DNA from: an uncultured Bacteroidia bacterium
Lineage (GTDB): Bacteria; Bacteroidota; Bacteroidia; NS11-12g; UBA9320
Length of the DNA stretch: 64,000 nt
Reading direction: 5' to 3'
Assembly (NCBI GenBank): GCA_943789165.1
Contig: CALSTB010000006.1
Span: 1-64,000, forward strand
Shown: positions 26,041 to 35,976 of the stretch, piece by piece
How positions within the stretch are numbered: position 1 is the first letter of the stretch
Layout of the letters: every line of letters starts with the position of its first letter
The notes under the pieces: generated by a model
What the model was told of the DNA's origin: nothing
Seen by the model: the letters and a program-made list of their open reading frames with translations, nothing else
Databases searched by the model: none
Program-made: the position numbers and the translations under genes

Positions 26041-27289
26041 CCTGTAACGCGTTTTGCGTGCGATGCTCTAAAATCTGGGTTTTATCACCCACAATTTCCT
26101 TGAAATCTAGCGAATCTGACGGATTAAATACCGTGAGTAACTGAAGGTCATTAGACACATCAATGAGATACGTGTCGCTTACTAAATCCAAGAATTTTTC
26201 AATTCGACTAGCATCATTATTAACACAAATAGTAAACGAAATGGCTGTGTTTTGCATGAGGTTTATTTGAATTCCACATGAAGCTAGGGCGCTGAAAATA
26301 TGGCTTAAATTGTCTTCGATAATGAAAGCGAAATCCTTTGACGACAGAGAAATAACTACTTGATTGTCTTTTACGATATAACAAGGTACTTCAACCACAC
26401 TCTGCAAACCATGGTCTTGTACGATGGTTCCAGGCGCGTGTTCGTCAAGGAATGACCTAACATAAAGCGGTATAGACTTTTTAAGTAAAGGTTGAATGGT
26501 TTTAGGATGAATTACAGAGGCACCATAATAAGCTAACTCGATGGCTTCCTTAAAGGAAATATCTGGCAATAGAGTGGTTTGTTTTAATCTCTTTGGGTCT
26601 CCATTCATCACACCAGGGACGTCTTTCCAAATGGTAACTGATGAGGCGTCTAAACAATATGCAAAAATGGCTGCGGAGTAGTCACTACCTTCTCTTCCCA
26701 ACGTACTTGTTGTGTTTTCGCTCGTTCTACCAATAAAGCCTTGCGTAATTGTTAGCTGTTTTTCAATCAGTTTTTTAGCACGCTTGCTAATCAAGTTTTG
26801 TGTGGTGTCCCAATTAACCCGACCGCGTCGATGATGTGAAGAAGTCACGACAAAGTTCCGTGCATCTAACCATCGATTGGTGACGTTGTTTTCGTTTAAA
26901 TAGTGACTAATAATTCGCGTTGAAATCAATTCGGCATATGGGACAATCTGATCATAAACGAAATCGTATCCACTAGAAACCATGTCGGTGTCGAGCGCGC
27001 ATTCTAATTCGATAAACAGGTTTTCAACTTCGTAAAACTGCTGAGAATTTGGACCAATTAAATCTGAAATGATGGCTCTATGAAATGATTTTACCTCATC
27101 TAGAATGGAGTTAAAATCTCGCTGATGCATGTAGGCATCGACTAAAGATTCCATTAGATTGGTGGTTTTGCCCATTGCTGAAACAACTACCAAAATTTGC
27201 TCCTTTTGATATCGGGCCAATATACTGGCTACGTTCCGAACTGATTTGGCATCTTTTACCGATGCTCCTCCGAATTTGAATACTAACAT
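26027..27289 (-). CDS. lysC: Aspartate kinase (monofunctional)
   Basis: A 420-residue aspartate kinase, the first step to lysine, threonine and methionine. The N-terminal LVFKFGGASVKDAKSV binds ATP, GSDYSAAIFA and VWKDVPGVMNGDPKRL follow in the catalytic domain, and SFKEAIELAYYGASVIHPKTI closes it. From about residue 320 two ACT-like regulatory segments follow. There is no fused homoserine dehydrogenase. The start FKFGG at residue 4 is right for the family. It stands alone, divergent from fbp. Confidence 0.93.
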   Translation of the reverse strand: MLVFKFGGASVKDAKSVRNVASILARYQKEQILVVVSAMGKTTNLMESLVDAYMHQRDFNSILDEVKSFHRAIISDLIGPNSQQFYEVENLFIELECALDTDMVSSGYDFVYDQIVPYAELISTRIISHYLNENNVTNRWLDARNFVVTSSHHRRGRVNWDTTQNLISKRAKKLIEKQLTITQGFIGRTSENTTSTLGREGSDYSAAIFAYCLDASSVTIWKDVPGVMNGDPKRLKQTTLLPDISFKEAIELAYYGASVIHPKTIQPLLKKSIPLYVRSFLDEHAPGTIVQDHGLQSVVEVPCYIVKDNQVVISLSSKDFAFIIEDNLSHIFSALASCGIQINLMQNTAISFTICVNNDASRIEKFLDLVSDTYLIDVSNDLQLLTVFNPSDSLDFKEIVGDKTQILEHRTQNALQVILQ

Positions 27290-27382
27290 TCAACTAAGCT
27301 TTTTGCTGGTGGTGGCCTTATATTTGCCGCTGCAAATTTACGATTTCCCGTCATTAAAGCGGTCGTTAACGTTGAACCATAA

Positions 27383-28360
27383 ATGAAAAACAGAAACACA
27401 GTAATTACCTTAAGTCAGTTTGTTGCCAACGAACAGGCCAAACACCCAGGAGCATCTGGAAACCTTTCTAAAATATTTCGTGATATCAAGTTTGCGACCA
27501 AACTGGTAAACCGTGACGTACGTAAAGCGGGCTTGGTCGATGTACTTGGAGAGCATGGATCCACAAATATTCAAGGTGAAGAGGTGAAAAAACTAGATGT
27601 TATAGCCAATGATGAGTTTATTGCTTCTCTGTCTGCAGGGGGCGATTGCTGTGCGATAATTAGCGAAGAAGAAGACTACATCCGTCACTTAAATCCGGAT
27701 GCCAAATATGTGTTGGCAATGGATCCTTTGGATGGTTCCTCGAACATAGATGTTAACGCACCAATCGGGACTATTTTTTCTATATATAAACGTGTAAGTC
27801 CGATTGGAACTCAAGCCACAGACGAAGATTGTTTGCAAAAAGGTATAAATCAAATTGCTGCTGGCTATATCATTTACGGTTCCAGTACCATGTTGGTGTA
27901 TACTACTGGTGCGGGCGTAAATGGATTTACATTGGACATGTCTATCGGCGACTTTTGTTTAAGTCACCCTGATATGAGAACTCCTGAAACAGGTAACATC
28001 TATTCAGTAAATGAAGGTAATTATAATGCCTTTCCTGAAGGGATTAAACAATACGTCGATGCTTGTAAAGCAGCGAAAATGTCTGCACGCTACATTGGTT
28101 CTATGGTCGCAGATTTTCACAGAAACTTAATAAAAGGCGGGGTATTTATGTACCCAGCAACTGATTCAGCACCAACCGGCAAACTTCGTCTCATGTACGA
28201 ATGCAACCCAATGGCATTTTTGACAGAACAAGCAGGTGGAAAAGCAACTACAGGTAGGCAACGAATTATGGAGGTGGAGCCAACTGAACTACACCAACGT
28301 GTTCCTGTAATTATGGGATCTACCAATATGGTTGACGACGTAGTAAACAGATGTAATTGA
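27383..28360 (+). CDS. fbp: Fructose-1,6-bisphosphatase class I
   Basis: A 325-residue class I fructose bisphosphatase, the committed step of gluconeogenesis. The metal-binding motif [21 protein letters not shown] (quoted in parts: [11 protein letters not shown]) lies near residue 115, with SEEEDYI before it and [20 protein letters not shown] near residue 275. Length and order are normal. It shares its stop with the TTG start of the lipid kinase gene (four-base overlap), so the two are coupled. Confidence 0.96.
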   Translation: MKNRNTVITLSQFVANEQAKHPGASGNLSKIFRDIKFATKLVNRDVRKAGLVDVLGEHGSTNIQGEEVKKLDVIANDEFIASLSAGGDCCAIISEEEDYIRHLNPDAKYVLAMDPLDGSSNIDVNAPIGTIFSIYKRVSPIGTQATDEDCLQKGINQIAAGYIIYGSSTMLVYTTGAGVNGFTLDMSIGDFCLSHPDMRTPETGNIYSVNEGNYNAFPEGIKQYVDACKAAKMSARYIGSMVADFHRNLIKGGVFMYPATDSAPTGKLRLMYECNPMAFLTEQAGGKATTGRQRIMEVEPTELHQRVPVIMGSTNMVDDVVNRCN

Positions 28361-29232
28361 GCAAAATCCTTGTCATCTGCAATCCTTTTGCCGGCGGAGG
28401 AACATCGAGCCAGGTATTAAAGAGGTATAAGACATTTGCCAAGCAGCACCCTGAACACCATTTCGGATTTTATACAACGACAAAACCTGGAGATTATTCA
28501 GGAATTGAAGCGGAAGTGATTCGTGCTAATCCCGATATAATTTCTATTGTCGGAGGAGACGGCAGCAACAACGAAATTTTAAATGTTGAACCGGTCAGGT
28601 CAAAAAAAATACATTTAGTTCCAGCTGGAAGTGGAAACGATTTTCATAGGTTGGTGTACGGACCAGTGGATGTAGATGCATCTTTTGCGAAAGTCCTTTC
28701 CAGCGATTGTCAGGAATATGATGTGGGTACTTGTAACGGTCGTTATTTCTTAAACGTCGTTGGTATTGGCTTTGACGGCAGCGTAGCTAGAGAAACGATG
28801 CGTATGAAGCTGCCTCTTTTATCAAGTAAATGGAAGTATTGGGTGGCGATTTTTAAAAACGTGTTGTTTTATAAAAGTGTAGAAACTACCGTTACGGTTG
28901 ACGGGAATTCAACTACCGACCGATTGTTTATGATTGCCATTGCCAATGGAACTGATTATGGTGGAGGCTTTAAGGTATCGCCAGAAAGTGATGCCAATGA
29001 CGGGCTCTTAAACTTGGTAAAAGTCAACGCCATATCTCCTTTAAAACGGTTGTTCAAAATCCCCAAGGTGCAGGCAGGAAAACACCTGACGGAGTCGTTT
29101 GTTACACATGAATTGGTGACCAATGTGGTTCTCGAAGCGACAACGGAATTGCACGCACATCTCGATGGAGAGCAAATGTCTGCTCATCGATTTGACATAA
29201 ATATCCAACCACCAATCACGTTTGTCGTATAG
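28357..29232 (+). CDS. Diacylglycerol kinase family lipid kinase (YegS-like)
   Basis: A 291-residue protein with the DAGK catalytic pattern: [15 protein letters not shown] at the N-terminus, the nucleotide motif [13 protein letters not shown] near residue 65, [11 protein letters not shown], and a C-terminal beta domain with [10 protein letters not shown]. Members phosphorylate diacylglycerol, phosphatidylglycerol or sphingoid lipids; substrate unknown here. The start is TTG at 28357, inside the fbp stop codon; no ATG precedes the conserved LVICNP strand. Confidence 0.88.
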   Translation: MSKILVICNPFAGGGTSSQVLKRYKTFAKQHPEHHFGFYTTTKPGDYSGIEAEVIRANPDIISIVGGDGSNNEILNVEPVRSKKIHLVPAGSGNDFHRLVYGPVDVDASFAKVLSSDCQEYDVGTCNGRYFLNVVGIGFDGSVARETMRMKLPLLSSKWKYWVAIFKNVLFYKSVETTVTVDGNSTTDRLFMIAIANGTDYGGGFKVSPESDANDGLLNLVKVNAISPLKRLFKIPKVQAGKHLTESFVTHELVTNVVLEATTELHAHLDGEQMSAHRFDINIQPPITFVV

Positions 29233-29306
29233 CACCTTACTTCAGTCAAATTGGTGTCAATAAGTTTGATATAAATCGTAACTTGCGTAGCTAGTTTATC
29301 ACGGAA

Positions 29307-29774
29307 ATGACACTTGGATTAATTGTATTTTTTATTGCCATTGGGTTGATATTTTTATTGGTAGAAATCTTGGTAACACCTGGTGTCGTGCTTGGTATTA
29401 TAGGATTGGGTTTTATCAGTTTTGGAGTGTTCCAGGCGTACAATGAATATGGCAATACCACAGGAAACATAGTTCTGTTTTCGGTTGGAGTCATAACAAT
29501 TGGCGTTGTATTATTTGCCCTAAAGTCGGGTGTGTGGACCAAGATGGCTTCCACAGGGACGATAAGCAGTAAAGCCAAAGAAAATGCAGTTGACATAGTT
29601 GCGGTTGGTGATCAGGGAAAAGCCTTATCAGCAATGAGGCCGTTAGGAACGGCATTGATAAACGGGAAGAAAGTTGAAGTAAGTTCCGAAGGTGAGGCTA
29701 TTGAAACAAGCAGTCGGATTGAAGTTATACGTATTGAACAGAATAAAATTTACATTAAAAAAATAGACATATGA
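29307..29774 (+). CDS. NfeD-like membrane protein
   Basis: A 155-residue protein with three hydrophobic segments ([54 protein letters not shown]; each given in part) and a C-terminal OB-fold domain: [35 protein letters not shown]. This is the short NfeD form without the protease part. NfeD and flotillin genes are adjacent across bacteria, and here the floA start overlaps its stop by four bases, so the pair forms a membrane-microdomain operon. Confidence 0.88.
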   Translation: MTLGLIVFFIAIGLIFLLVEILVTPGVVLGIIGLGFISFGVFQAYNEYGNTTGNIVLFSVGVITIGVVLFALKSGVWTKMASTGTISSKAKENAVDIVAVGDQGKALSAMRPLGTALINGKKVEVSSEGEAIETSSRIEVIRIEQNKIYIKKIDI

Positions 29775-30742
29775 ATCCATCGTTGTTACTCGCCATTGGC
29801 GCGATTCTCATTTTCCTTTTCGTCTTTTTGTACTTTGTACCCATTGGACTGTGGTTCACAGCTTTGGTGTCGGGTGCGCGTACGAGCATTGTACAACTTG
29901 TTTTAATGCGAATTAGAAAAGTTCCACCATCTTTAATTATTAACGCTCAAATTAATTCAGTCAAGGCTGGACTAAATACCAGTGTCAATGATTTAGAGAC
30001 ACACTTTATGGCCGGAGGAAATGTAAACACCGTTATCAAAGCGCTTATTAGTGCTGATAAAGCAAACATTCCATTGGATTTTAATCTTGCAGCAGCGATT
30101 GACCTTGCAGGTCGTGATGTATTTGATGCTGTGCAATTGAGCGTAAATCCTCGAGTGATCAATACACCACCAGTAGCAGCAGTTGCCAAAGACGGTATTC
30201 AATTGATTGCGAAAGCTAGGGTCACCGTACGAGCAAACATTCACCAATTGGTGGGTGGAGCAGGAGAGGAAACTATTCTGGCTCGGGTTGGTGAAGGTAT
30301 TGTGACCACAATCGGTTCAGCAACTGACCACAAATCAGTACTTGAAAATCCAGATAAAATTTCTAAAACTGTTTTAGCGAAAGGACTTGATGCTGGAACT
30401 GCTTTTGAGATCTTAAGTATTGATATCGCGGATATAGATATAGGGAAGAACATTGGGGCAGAGTTACAAACAGATCAAGCAGAAGCTGATTTAAAAGTGG
30501 CCAACGCAAAAGCGGAAGAAAGACGTGCAATGGCTGTTGCCAACGAGCAAGAAATGAAGGCTGAGTCGCAAAAGGCTCGTGCACAGGTTATTTTAGCTGA
30601 AGCAGAAATTCCAATGGCGATTGCAGAGGCATTCAGAAGTGGTAATTTAGGGTTAATGGACTATTACAAACTGCGAAATATTGAAGCAGATACAAGCATG
30701 CGTGATTCCATATCCAAGCCCAACAAAAAGAAAACAGACTAA
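29771..30742 (+). CDS. floA: Flotillin-like protein FloA
   Basis: A 323-residue flotillin-like protein of the YqfA/FloA type. One hydrophobic N-terminal hairpin ([21 protein letters not shown]) precedes the SPFH domain, with [28 protein letters not shown] (in parts), [21 protein letters not shown] and [10 protein letters not shown]. The C-terminal [23 protein letters not shown] helix supports oligomerisation. Family members organise ordered membrane domains. It is cotranscribed with the NfeD-like gene. A second, unrelated SPFH protein lies at 51.9 kb. Confidence 0.93.
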   Translation: MNPSLLLAIGAILIFLFVFLYFVPIGLWFTALVSGARTSIVQLVLMRIRKVPPSLIINAQINSVKAGLNTSVNDLETHFMAGGNVNTVIKALISADKANIPLDFNLAAAIDLAGRDVFDAVQLSVNPRVINTPPVAAVAKDGIQLIAKARVTVRANIHQLVGGAGEETILARVGEGIVTTIGSATDHKSVLENPDKISKTVLAKGLDAGTAFEILSIDIADIDIGKNIGAELQTDQAEADLKVANAKAEERRAMAVANEQEMKAESQKARAQVILAEAEIPMAIAEAFRSGNLGLMDYYKLRNIEADTSMRDSISKPNKKKTD

Positions 30743-30755
30743 GACATAGATAGGC

Positions 30756-30782
30756 ACAAAAAATATGTGGTATATTTTTTGT
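30756..30782. repeat. 11-bp perfect inverted repeat between floA and the next gene
   Basis: ACAAAAAATAT and ATATTTTTTGT are separated by five bases. It lies 14 bases after floA and 30 bases before the next start. It may be a weak terminator, or an operator, since the right arm contains a TTTTTTG promoter-like stretch. Confidence 0.5.
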
Positions 30783-30811
30783 AACTTGTCTCACAATTAA
30801 ACAGTAGTACT

Positions 30812-32086
30812 ATGAGAAAGATTTGCTTTTCATTAGCATTTATCGCAACCACAATTATAGCGGTTGCACAAAGCAGTTATCCTTGCGTTGTTAAAACCGA
30901 CAACCAATGGAAGCTGTCAAATTACAGTTCGGAGTTAGGTGAATTTGAAGCACCAACCATCTCTTTAGGCAGCGAATACAGTAGAAACACGTTCATCAAG
31001 TATGCTGGACAAAATCAATACGCGTATTCAAGTTTTGATGGCACGTCTTCAACAATTCACGTAAGAAACGATGCTGGCGGACATTTTAAATCGACAAGAT
31101 TATACGACCACGTATTGTCGTTAAGCTTTGTTGAATCGAAGAATAAATTGGTCTATTTGGCGACCTCAAAAGTGCCCAATTACTATGATTTCTTAACCGA
31201 AGATGTTAGCATTACCATCCTTGATTTGGTCGACAACACCTCATTAAAAGTAAAAATTCCGACATTTTCGATATTCGTTCCTACCCTACCTTATGTAGGT
31301 CAACAAACTAAAAAGGACGCAAGAGGCTTAACTCAAACGCACAACTTTTCAATCAGTTTGCCAACAGTAAATACAGATAAATCAGAATTCTTATTTGTAG
31401 CTAGAGACATTCCTGGATTTAATCGTTTGGTGAAACTAGACTTAAATACAAATAAGGTAAGAACAGTTTCGGTTCAGATTGAAGCATTGTCCTTAGCATA
31501 TTGTGCAACTACCAAAACTGTAAAAGGTCTTACTGTTGAGGAAAACGCCGACGGTTCATCAAGTTATTATGTAGTGGACATTAACGATATGACAGGTGAA
31601 GTGTCGAACAAAGTACTTCTTGAAGTTCAGAACAAAGCTTTGGCAACTGAGCAAAATGGATCAATACAATATGATGCTGAGTTAGATCAATTGTTTGTTA
31701 CTAAAACGGTAAACGGAGCAACAATGGCTTACCAAATTGACGCTGAGTCAAATGAAGTGGTTGAGTCTAGTGCAGTGACTGAGAATGCGGACATATTTAT
31801 CCCACAACAAACAAGCAAAGACCACAGTAGATTATTTACGTTGTCGAATGTTGTAAAGGTGTATCCAAATCCAACACAAGATGTGATCAGTGTTGAAACG
31901 GACTTAGATATGTTGGTAGACGCAATTGTGTTGACTGACGCGACTGGAAAGGTGTTAAGAAACATTTCTGTTCAAAGCGGTATGACTACAAATCAAATCA
32001 ATATTGCAAACGTTTCGCAAGGCATATATTATCTCAAAGTGACTTCAGGAACTGAAACACACGTAGAGAAAATAGTAAAATATTAA
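30812..32086 (+). CDS. Secreted protein with T9SS type A sorting domain
   Basis: A 424-residue protein with a signal peptide (MRKICFSLAFIATTIIAVAQ). The body up to about residue 345 is beta-rich with no family I recognise; the pattern of short strands (KLVYLATSKVP, SEFLFVARDIPGFNRLVKLDL) could be a propeller. The C-terminal 78 residues form a T9SS sorting domain starting VVKVYPNPTQDVISVETDL and ending in GIYYLKVTSGTETHVEKIVKY (in parts). It should be secreted or surface-anchored. A strong terminator follows. Confidence 0.85.
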   Translation: MRKICFSLAFIATTIIAVAQSSYPCVVKTDNQWKLSNYSSELGEFEAPTISLGSEYSRNTFIKYAGQNQYAYSSFDGTSSTIHVRNDAGGHFKSTRLYDHVLSLSFVESKNKLVYLATSKVPNYYDFLTEDVSITILDLVDNTSLKVKIPTFSIFVPTLPYVGQQTKKDARGLTQTHNFSISLPTVNTDKSEFLFVARDIPGFNRLVKLDLNTNKVRTVSVQIEALSLAYCATTKTVKGLTVEENADGSSSYYVVDINDMTGEVSNKVLLEVQNKALATEQNGSIQYDAELDQLFVTKTVNGATMAYQIDAESNEVVESSAVTENADIFIPQQTSKDHSRLFTLSNVVKVYPNPTQDVISVETDLDMLVDAIVLTDATGKVLRNISVQSGMTTNQINIANVSQGIYYLKVTSGTETHVEKIVKY

Positions 32087-32103
32087 AGCGAGAAAAGCTT
32101 TTG

Positions 32104-32139
32104 AAAAACGACCTAGAAATCAACTAGGTCGTTTTTTTT
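32104..32139 (+). terminator. Rho-independent terminator of the T9SS cargo gene
   Basis: A 13-bp perfect stem (AAAAACGACCTAG with CTAGGTCGTTTTT) with a seven-base loop continues into eight T. Strong. Confidence 0.9.
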
Positions 32140-32157
32140 ATGCCTTATATTTGGGCC

Positions 32158-32613
32158 ATGAACGTATTCGATTTACAAAAACAAACACGTAATAATATTC
32201 TGCAAATAGTAGAGCATTTGACGTTAGAGCAGTTGAATAAAATCCCTTCAGGATTGAACAACAACATATTTTGGAATTTTGGTCATGTAGTGGTTGCCCA
32301 GCAATTGTTAAATTATCGAATAAGTAATTTGCCAATGAAGGTGGGTGATGATTTGGTTGAATTGTTTAGAAAAGGGTCATCGGCCTCGACTTATGATCAA
32401 GCACTTCTTGACAAGCTAAAAGGACTTACTTTGTCATTAACTGAAGAGACCAAAAAGGACTATGATAATGGGGTGTTTGTTGAGTTTACAACCTATCCAA
32501 CCAGTTACGGGATTACCTTAGAAAACATTGAAGACGCATTGGCATTCAACAACGCTCATGAAGCTTTGCATCTAGGTTACATCATGGCTTTAAGACGAAT
32601 GGTTACAAACTAA
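32158..32613 (+). CDS. DinB superfamily protein
   Basis: A 151-residue four-helix-bundle protein of the DinB/YfiT superfamily. The N-terminal MNVFDLQKQTRNNILQIVEHL, the metal-ligand region IFWNFGHVVVAQQLL (His near residue 38) and the later NNAHEALHLGYIMALRRM with two histidines give the usual three-His site. The family covers thiol-dependent transferases and proteins of unknown role. The upstream ATG at 32140 lies against the terminator, and a TATATTTG box at 32147-32154 sits four bases before 32158, so the later start is chosen. The mRNA would then be nearly leaderless. Confidence 0.8.
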   Translation: MNVFDLQKQTRNNILQIVEHLTLEQLNKIPSGLNNNIFWNFGHVVVAQQLLNYRISNLPMKVGDDLVELFRKGSSASTYDQALLDKLKGLTLSLTEETKKDYDNGVFVEFTTYPTSYGITLENIEDALAFNNAHEALHLGYIMALRRMVTN

Positions 32614-32614
32614 A

Positions 32615-32638
32615 AAGAGACTGGCGAACCAGTCTCTT
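32615..32638. terminator. Hairpin after the DinB gene
   Basis: AAGAGACTGG and CCAGTCTCTT form a perfect 10-bp stem with a four-base loop two bases after the stop. The T-run lies on the minus-strand side, so it may act in both directions or as a 3' stabiliser. Confidence 0.65.
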
Positions 32639-32762
32639 CTAAAAGTAAAGTTAAACCATAAATTCTAATTAATGAGTATTATGCTTTATAAAAAATTGAA
32701 AGTAGTCGAAGTTAAACTTTAATAATCGATTTACCAAGTCGTTTTTTTTTATTACTTGCAGC

Positions 32763-34379
32763 ATGAAATTACAACACCTCTCAAAGTTGAAATCTTTTGT
32801 TTTTGGTCTTTTCGCGATGCTTCTGATTGTTTTTGGAAGTACAAACGTAAAAGCAGAAAACATCAAGCTTGCCTCTGAGTCAGAAACATTTCCAGTAATA
32901 GTATTTGGCAACGCTCCTGAGTATATTGATTTATCTGTGAGCAAGTCTTACTTAGTTGATTTTCCCTCTGAATGGATTTCAAATCAAAGCTTCGAGTTTA
33001 AAATGAACGAAGAGTCCATAAAACTTGATGGATTACAACCTGTGGTCATCACATTGGATGTTACTGGTGAAATGGCATTCAAACTAATCGGACCAGAAGG
33101 CGAAACCAAGAAGATGGGTGTGAATGTAATATCCAAAGCACCTTGGGTGAAAAATGATGCCGTTGTACTAGGCCTATTATTGCTTTGTTTGGCCTTTGTC
33201 TTTTATACAAGCACAAGCGAACAACCTTGGTTGAAGAAATTTTATACGGTGGTTCCAGCCCTTTTGATGTGTTACTTACTGCCTTCAATTCTAGCAAGTT
33301 TAGGAATCATCAATAGTGTTGAATCTTCAGGCATCTATTATATCGCGACAAGATACCTGTTGCCGACGGCTTTGGTGTTAATGACTTTAAGTATTGACCT
33401 AAAAGGAATCATAAACCTAGGGCCTAAAAGCATTGTGATGTTTTTAACCGGTACTGTCGGTATTATCTTAGGTGGTCCAATAGCCATTTTGTTGGTTTCA
33501 ACTTTTTCGCCAGAAACGGTTGGTGGTCAGGGCCCGGAGGCAGTTTGGAGAGGTCTATCTACTCTGGCGGGAAGCTGGATCGGTGGTGGAGCAAACCAAA
33601 CCGCGATGCTTGAAATATATGGGTACTCGCAAAGTAAGTATGGAGGAATGGTGTTGGTGGACATCGTGGTCGCCAATATCTGGATGGCAGCTTTGTTATA
33701 TGGAGCCGGTAAAGCAGACAAGATAGATAAGTGGTTGAAGGCAGATAGTTCGGCTATAAAAGACTTACAGGTGAAGATGGAGAACTTCACGAAGAGCATA
33801 ACAGTTAATCCGAGCTTACGAGATATTTTGGTGGTACTTGGTGTTGCCTTTGGCGCAACAGCTTTTTCGCATCTAGCGTCCAAGTGGTGTGTAGGGTTTT
33901 TTAGCGGATTCGAGGCATTGAAAGGATCTACCTTAACCAGTTCATTCTTTTGGTTGGTTGTGATGGCAACTACCATTGGTTTGATCATGAGTTTTACGAA
34001 AGCTAGAAAACTGGAAGCTTTTGGGGCTTCTAAGTTTGGCAGTGTATTTATATATGTACTTGTAGCTACTATAGGTATGAAAATGGACTTACGACAGATA
34101 TTTGAGAACCCACTTTTGATTGTTGTAGGACTTATTTGGATGGCATTTCATGCTGGACTACTTCTGTTTGTTGCAAAAATGATTCGTGCTCCATTTTTCT
34201 TTATGGCCGTAGGAAGTAAAGCAAACGTTGGTGGAGCAGCGTCAGCTCCAGTAGTTGCAGCGGCTTTTCATCCATCTCTAGCTCCAGTTGGGGTATTACT
34301 AGCTGTTTTAGGATATGCTATAGGTACGTATGGGGCGTGGTTGTGTGCTGTATTAATGGAAGGCGTTGCGCCGATGTAG
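32763..34379 (+). CDS. DUF819 family membrane protein with N-terminal extracytoplasmic domain
   Basis: A 538-residue protein. Residues 1-32 are a signal-like segment ending in VKAENI, and residues 33-128 form a small beta domain, placing it outside the inner membrane. From about 135 there are roughly eleven helices of the DUF819 (YjcL) family with the motifs STLAGSWIGGGANQTAM, LATIGMKMDL-like VATIGMKMDLRQI, and VGSKANVGGAASAPVVA. Function of DUF819 is unknown; the paired glycine-rich motifs resemble a transporter. The extra N-terminal domain is not part of the family core. Confidence 0.85.
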   Translation: MKLQHLSKLKSFVFGLFAMLLIVFGSTNVKAENIKLASESETFPVIVFGNAPEYIDLSVSKSYLVDFPSEWISNQSFEFKMNEESIKLDGLQPVVITLDVTGEMAFKLIGPEGETKKMGVNVISKAPWVKNDAVVLGLLLLCLAFVFYTSTSEQPWLKKFYTVVPALLMCYLLPSILASLGIINSVESSGIYYIATRYLLPTALVLMTLSIDLKGIINLGPKSIVMFLTGTVGIILGGPIAILLVSTFSPETVGGQGPEAVWRGLSTLAGSWIGGGANQTAMLEIYGYSQSKYGGMVLVDIVVANIWMAALLYGAGKADKIDKWLKADSSAIKDLQVKMENFTKSITVNPSLRDILVVLGVAFGATAFSHLASKWCVGFFSGFEALKGSTLTSSFFWLVVMATTIGLIMSFTKARKLEAFGASKFGSVFIYVLVATIGMKMDLRQIFENPLLIVVGLIWMAFHAGLLLFVAKMIRAPFFFMAVGSKANVGGAASAPVVAAAFHPSLAPVGVLLAVLGYAIGTYGAWLCAVLMEGVAPM

Positions 34380-34391
34380 AACCGTATTAAA

Positions 34392-34416
34392 AATTCAGAA
34401 TTTAGAATTCTGAATT
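34392..34416. terminator. Palindromic terminator between convergent genes
   Basis: AATTCAGAATT and AATTCTGAATT with a three-base loop lie between the DUF819 and dcd stop codons; the right arm reaches into the dcd stop. A/T-rich, with A and T flanks on both sides. Confidence 0.6.
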
Positions 34417-34951
34417 AAAAATTATTCTTCCACATCATGCTTTCTACAGGCTTGATGGTTCTGGTATTGTATTTCGCATTTTTCTTGGTGTTGTACATCG
34501 TTTTGATGTCGCCCTCACAAACAAAATAGATGAGTTGTCCGATGGGCATGCCCCTGTAAATACGAACGGGCTGTGCAGACGATATTTCAAGTGTCCAAGT
34601 GTTGCAGAATCCTACATCACCTTTTCCTGCTGTGGCGTGAATATCGATACCTAAACGACCAGTACTCGACTTACCTTCAAGAAAAGGAACATGGGCGTGG
34701 GTCTCAGTATATTCTTCCGTTACTCCCAAGTATAGAGTGTTTGGTTGTAAGACAAAACCTTCTTCTGGAATTTCGAAATGTGTAATTGTGTTGTGTTTTT
34801 TGGCGTCTAGTACTCGATTATCATAGGTTGCCAGCCATTTTCCTAAATGAACATCGTACGAGTTTGTTCCAAGACAATCCGGACGATAAGGTTCAATTAA
34901 GATGGTGCCTTTTTCTATTTCCTCTAGAATACGTGTATCGCTTAAAATCAT
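34415..34951 (-). CDS. dcd: dCTP deaminase
   Basis: A 178-residue trimeric dUTPase-fold enzyme that deaminates dCTP to dUTP for dTTP supply. It begins MILSDTRILEEIEKGTILIEPY and has the substrate-binding GKSSTGRLGIDIHATAGKGDVGF (in parts: EGKSSTGRLG) with the catalytic glutamate in NTWTLEISS, and RIYRGMPIGQLIYF. Length is standard. Whether it is monofunctional or a dCTP deaminase/dUTPase cannot be told. It is a single gene. Confidence 0.93.
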   Translation of the reverse strand: MILSDTRILEEIEKGTILIEPYRPDCLGTNSYDVHLGKWLATYDNRVLDAKKHNTITHFEIPEEGFVLQPNTLYLGVTEEYTETHAHVPFLEGKSSTGRLGIDIHATAGKGDVGFCNTWTLEISSAQPVRIYRGMPIGQLIYFVCEGDIKTMYNTKKNAKYNTRTIKPVESMMWKNNF

Positions 34952-35046
34952 GACGTGCTACTTGAACTTATAAGCTACGAAATAATGGGTTTTCTGAATA
35001 AAAATGGGCAAGGGGTAGAATATGTGTAAAACAATTAAAATACCAG

Positions 35047-35694
35047 ATGAAGGGAACGACTGATTTGATACCTTTGAAAGTATCATTAGTGCCAGTTTTA
35101 AAGAAAATACAAGCCGGGAAAGCGGAGATTTGTCTCTGGAAGATCACAGAGCAAATTGCTGATTTTAGTGTGTCTACTGATGACTTGGAGTCAGATCACA
35201 CCACGCGAAACAAACAGTGGATGGCAAGTCGTGCAGCGTTAGAAGCGTTGGACGTCGATGTGTCGAAACTTCAAAAGGACGATTTTGGCAAACCTTATTT
35301 GAGAGGTAAAGGGAAACATTTGTCCTTAAGCCATTGCTCGAAATACGCTGCTGGTATCACTGGATCACTTCCAGTCGGCATAGACATCGAAGAAATAACG
35401 CCGCGCATTGAGCGCATTGCACAACGCTTTGTTCACGACAAAGAGTGGGAATTCATTAAAAAGAGTAAGCGAATAGAAACCCTCTATATATTATGGAGTG
35501 CCAAGGAAGCGCTGTACAAACTCTACGGTAAAAAAGCCGTCGACTTTAAAAATCACATGATCGCTCGTCCGTTTAAAACCACCAAAAGTGGCTGGTTCGA
35601 AATGGAATTCCTAAAAGACACCAAAGCGGTATTTACTATTCAGTACGAAATCTACGACAACCATAGTTTGGTTTGGGTAGAAGGCGAAGTTTGA
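35047..35694 (+). CDS. 4'-phosphopantetheinyl transferase
   Basis: A 215-residue Sfp-type transferase that loads phosphopantetheine onto carrier proteins. The magnesium motif is PVGIDIEEITPR at about residue 110, the second motif WSAKEALYKLYGKK near residue 150, and RNKQWMASRAALEAL precedes them. LSLSHCSKYAAG supplies the CoA-contact segment. It is a single gene; its 3' end is followed at once by the hairpin repeat cluster. Confidence 0.88.
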   Translation: MKGTTDLIPLKVSLVPVLKKIQAGKAEICLWKITEQIADFSVSTDDLESDHTTRNKQWMASRAALEALDVDVSKLQKDDFGKPYLRGKGKHLSLSHCSKYAAGITGSLPVGIDIEEITPRIERIAQRFVHDKEWEFIKKSKRIETLYILWSAKEALYKLYGKKAVDFKNHMIARPFKTTKSGWFEMEFLKDTKAVFTIQYEIYDNHSLVWVEGEV

Positions 35695-35696
35695 GG

Positions 35697-35752
35697 TCAC
35701 ACAGCAACTCAACATTGGTTACCTGTTTGAACTCTATCATGTTGCTGTGTGA
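35697..35752. repeat. 56-base hairpin repeat, copy A
   Basis: The 12-bp arms TCACACAGCAAC and GTTGCTGTGTGA enclose a 32-base loop containing CAACATTGGTTACCT. The same unit, of identical length, recurs at 35850 and 37301. It is followed by AAATGTAAAATG-type sequence. It starts three bases after the transferase stop. Confidence 0.75.
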
Positions 35753-35785
35753 AATGTAAAATGTAAAATTTTGAATGTAAAACGG

Positions 35786-35837
35786 TCACTCGGGCAGTAT
35801 TAAATGCCAAATGATGTACGTTGTTTTCGCCGAGTGA
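35786..35837. repeat. Related 52-base hairpin, unit B
   Basis: The same architecture with different arms: TCACTCGG and CCGAGTGA, preceded by ACGG and followed by AATGAAAAA as in the other copies. The loop is unrelated in sequence and holds its own small GGCA/TGCC stem. It shows that the TCAC...GTGA frame is kept while the stem changes. Confidence 0.6.
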
Positions 35838-35849
35838 AATGAAAAACGG

Positions 35850-35905
35850 TCACACAGCAACTCAACATTGGTTACCTTTTTCTACTCATTCATGTTGCTG
35901 TGTGA
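35850..35905. repeat. 56-base hairpin repeat, copy C
   Basis: The arms are the same as in copy A, and the loop keeps TCAACATTGGTTACCT before diverging. It is followed by AAATGTAAAATGAATAATGAAAAATG and then the IS3-type element. Confidence 0.75.
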
Positions 35906-35976
35906 AATGTAAAATGAATAATGAAAAATGTTCACTGTCTATTGTATATCCCTAAATAGCGTTGACCACTTTTTAG

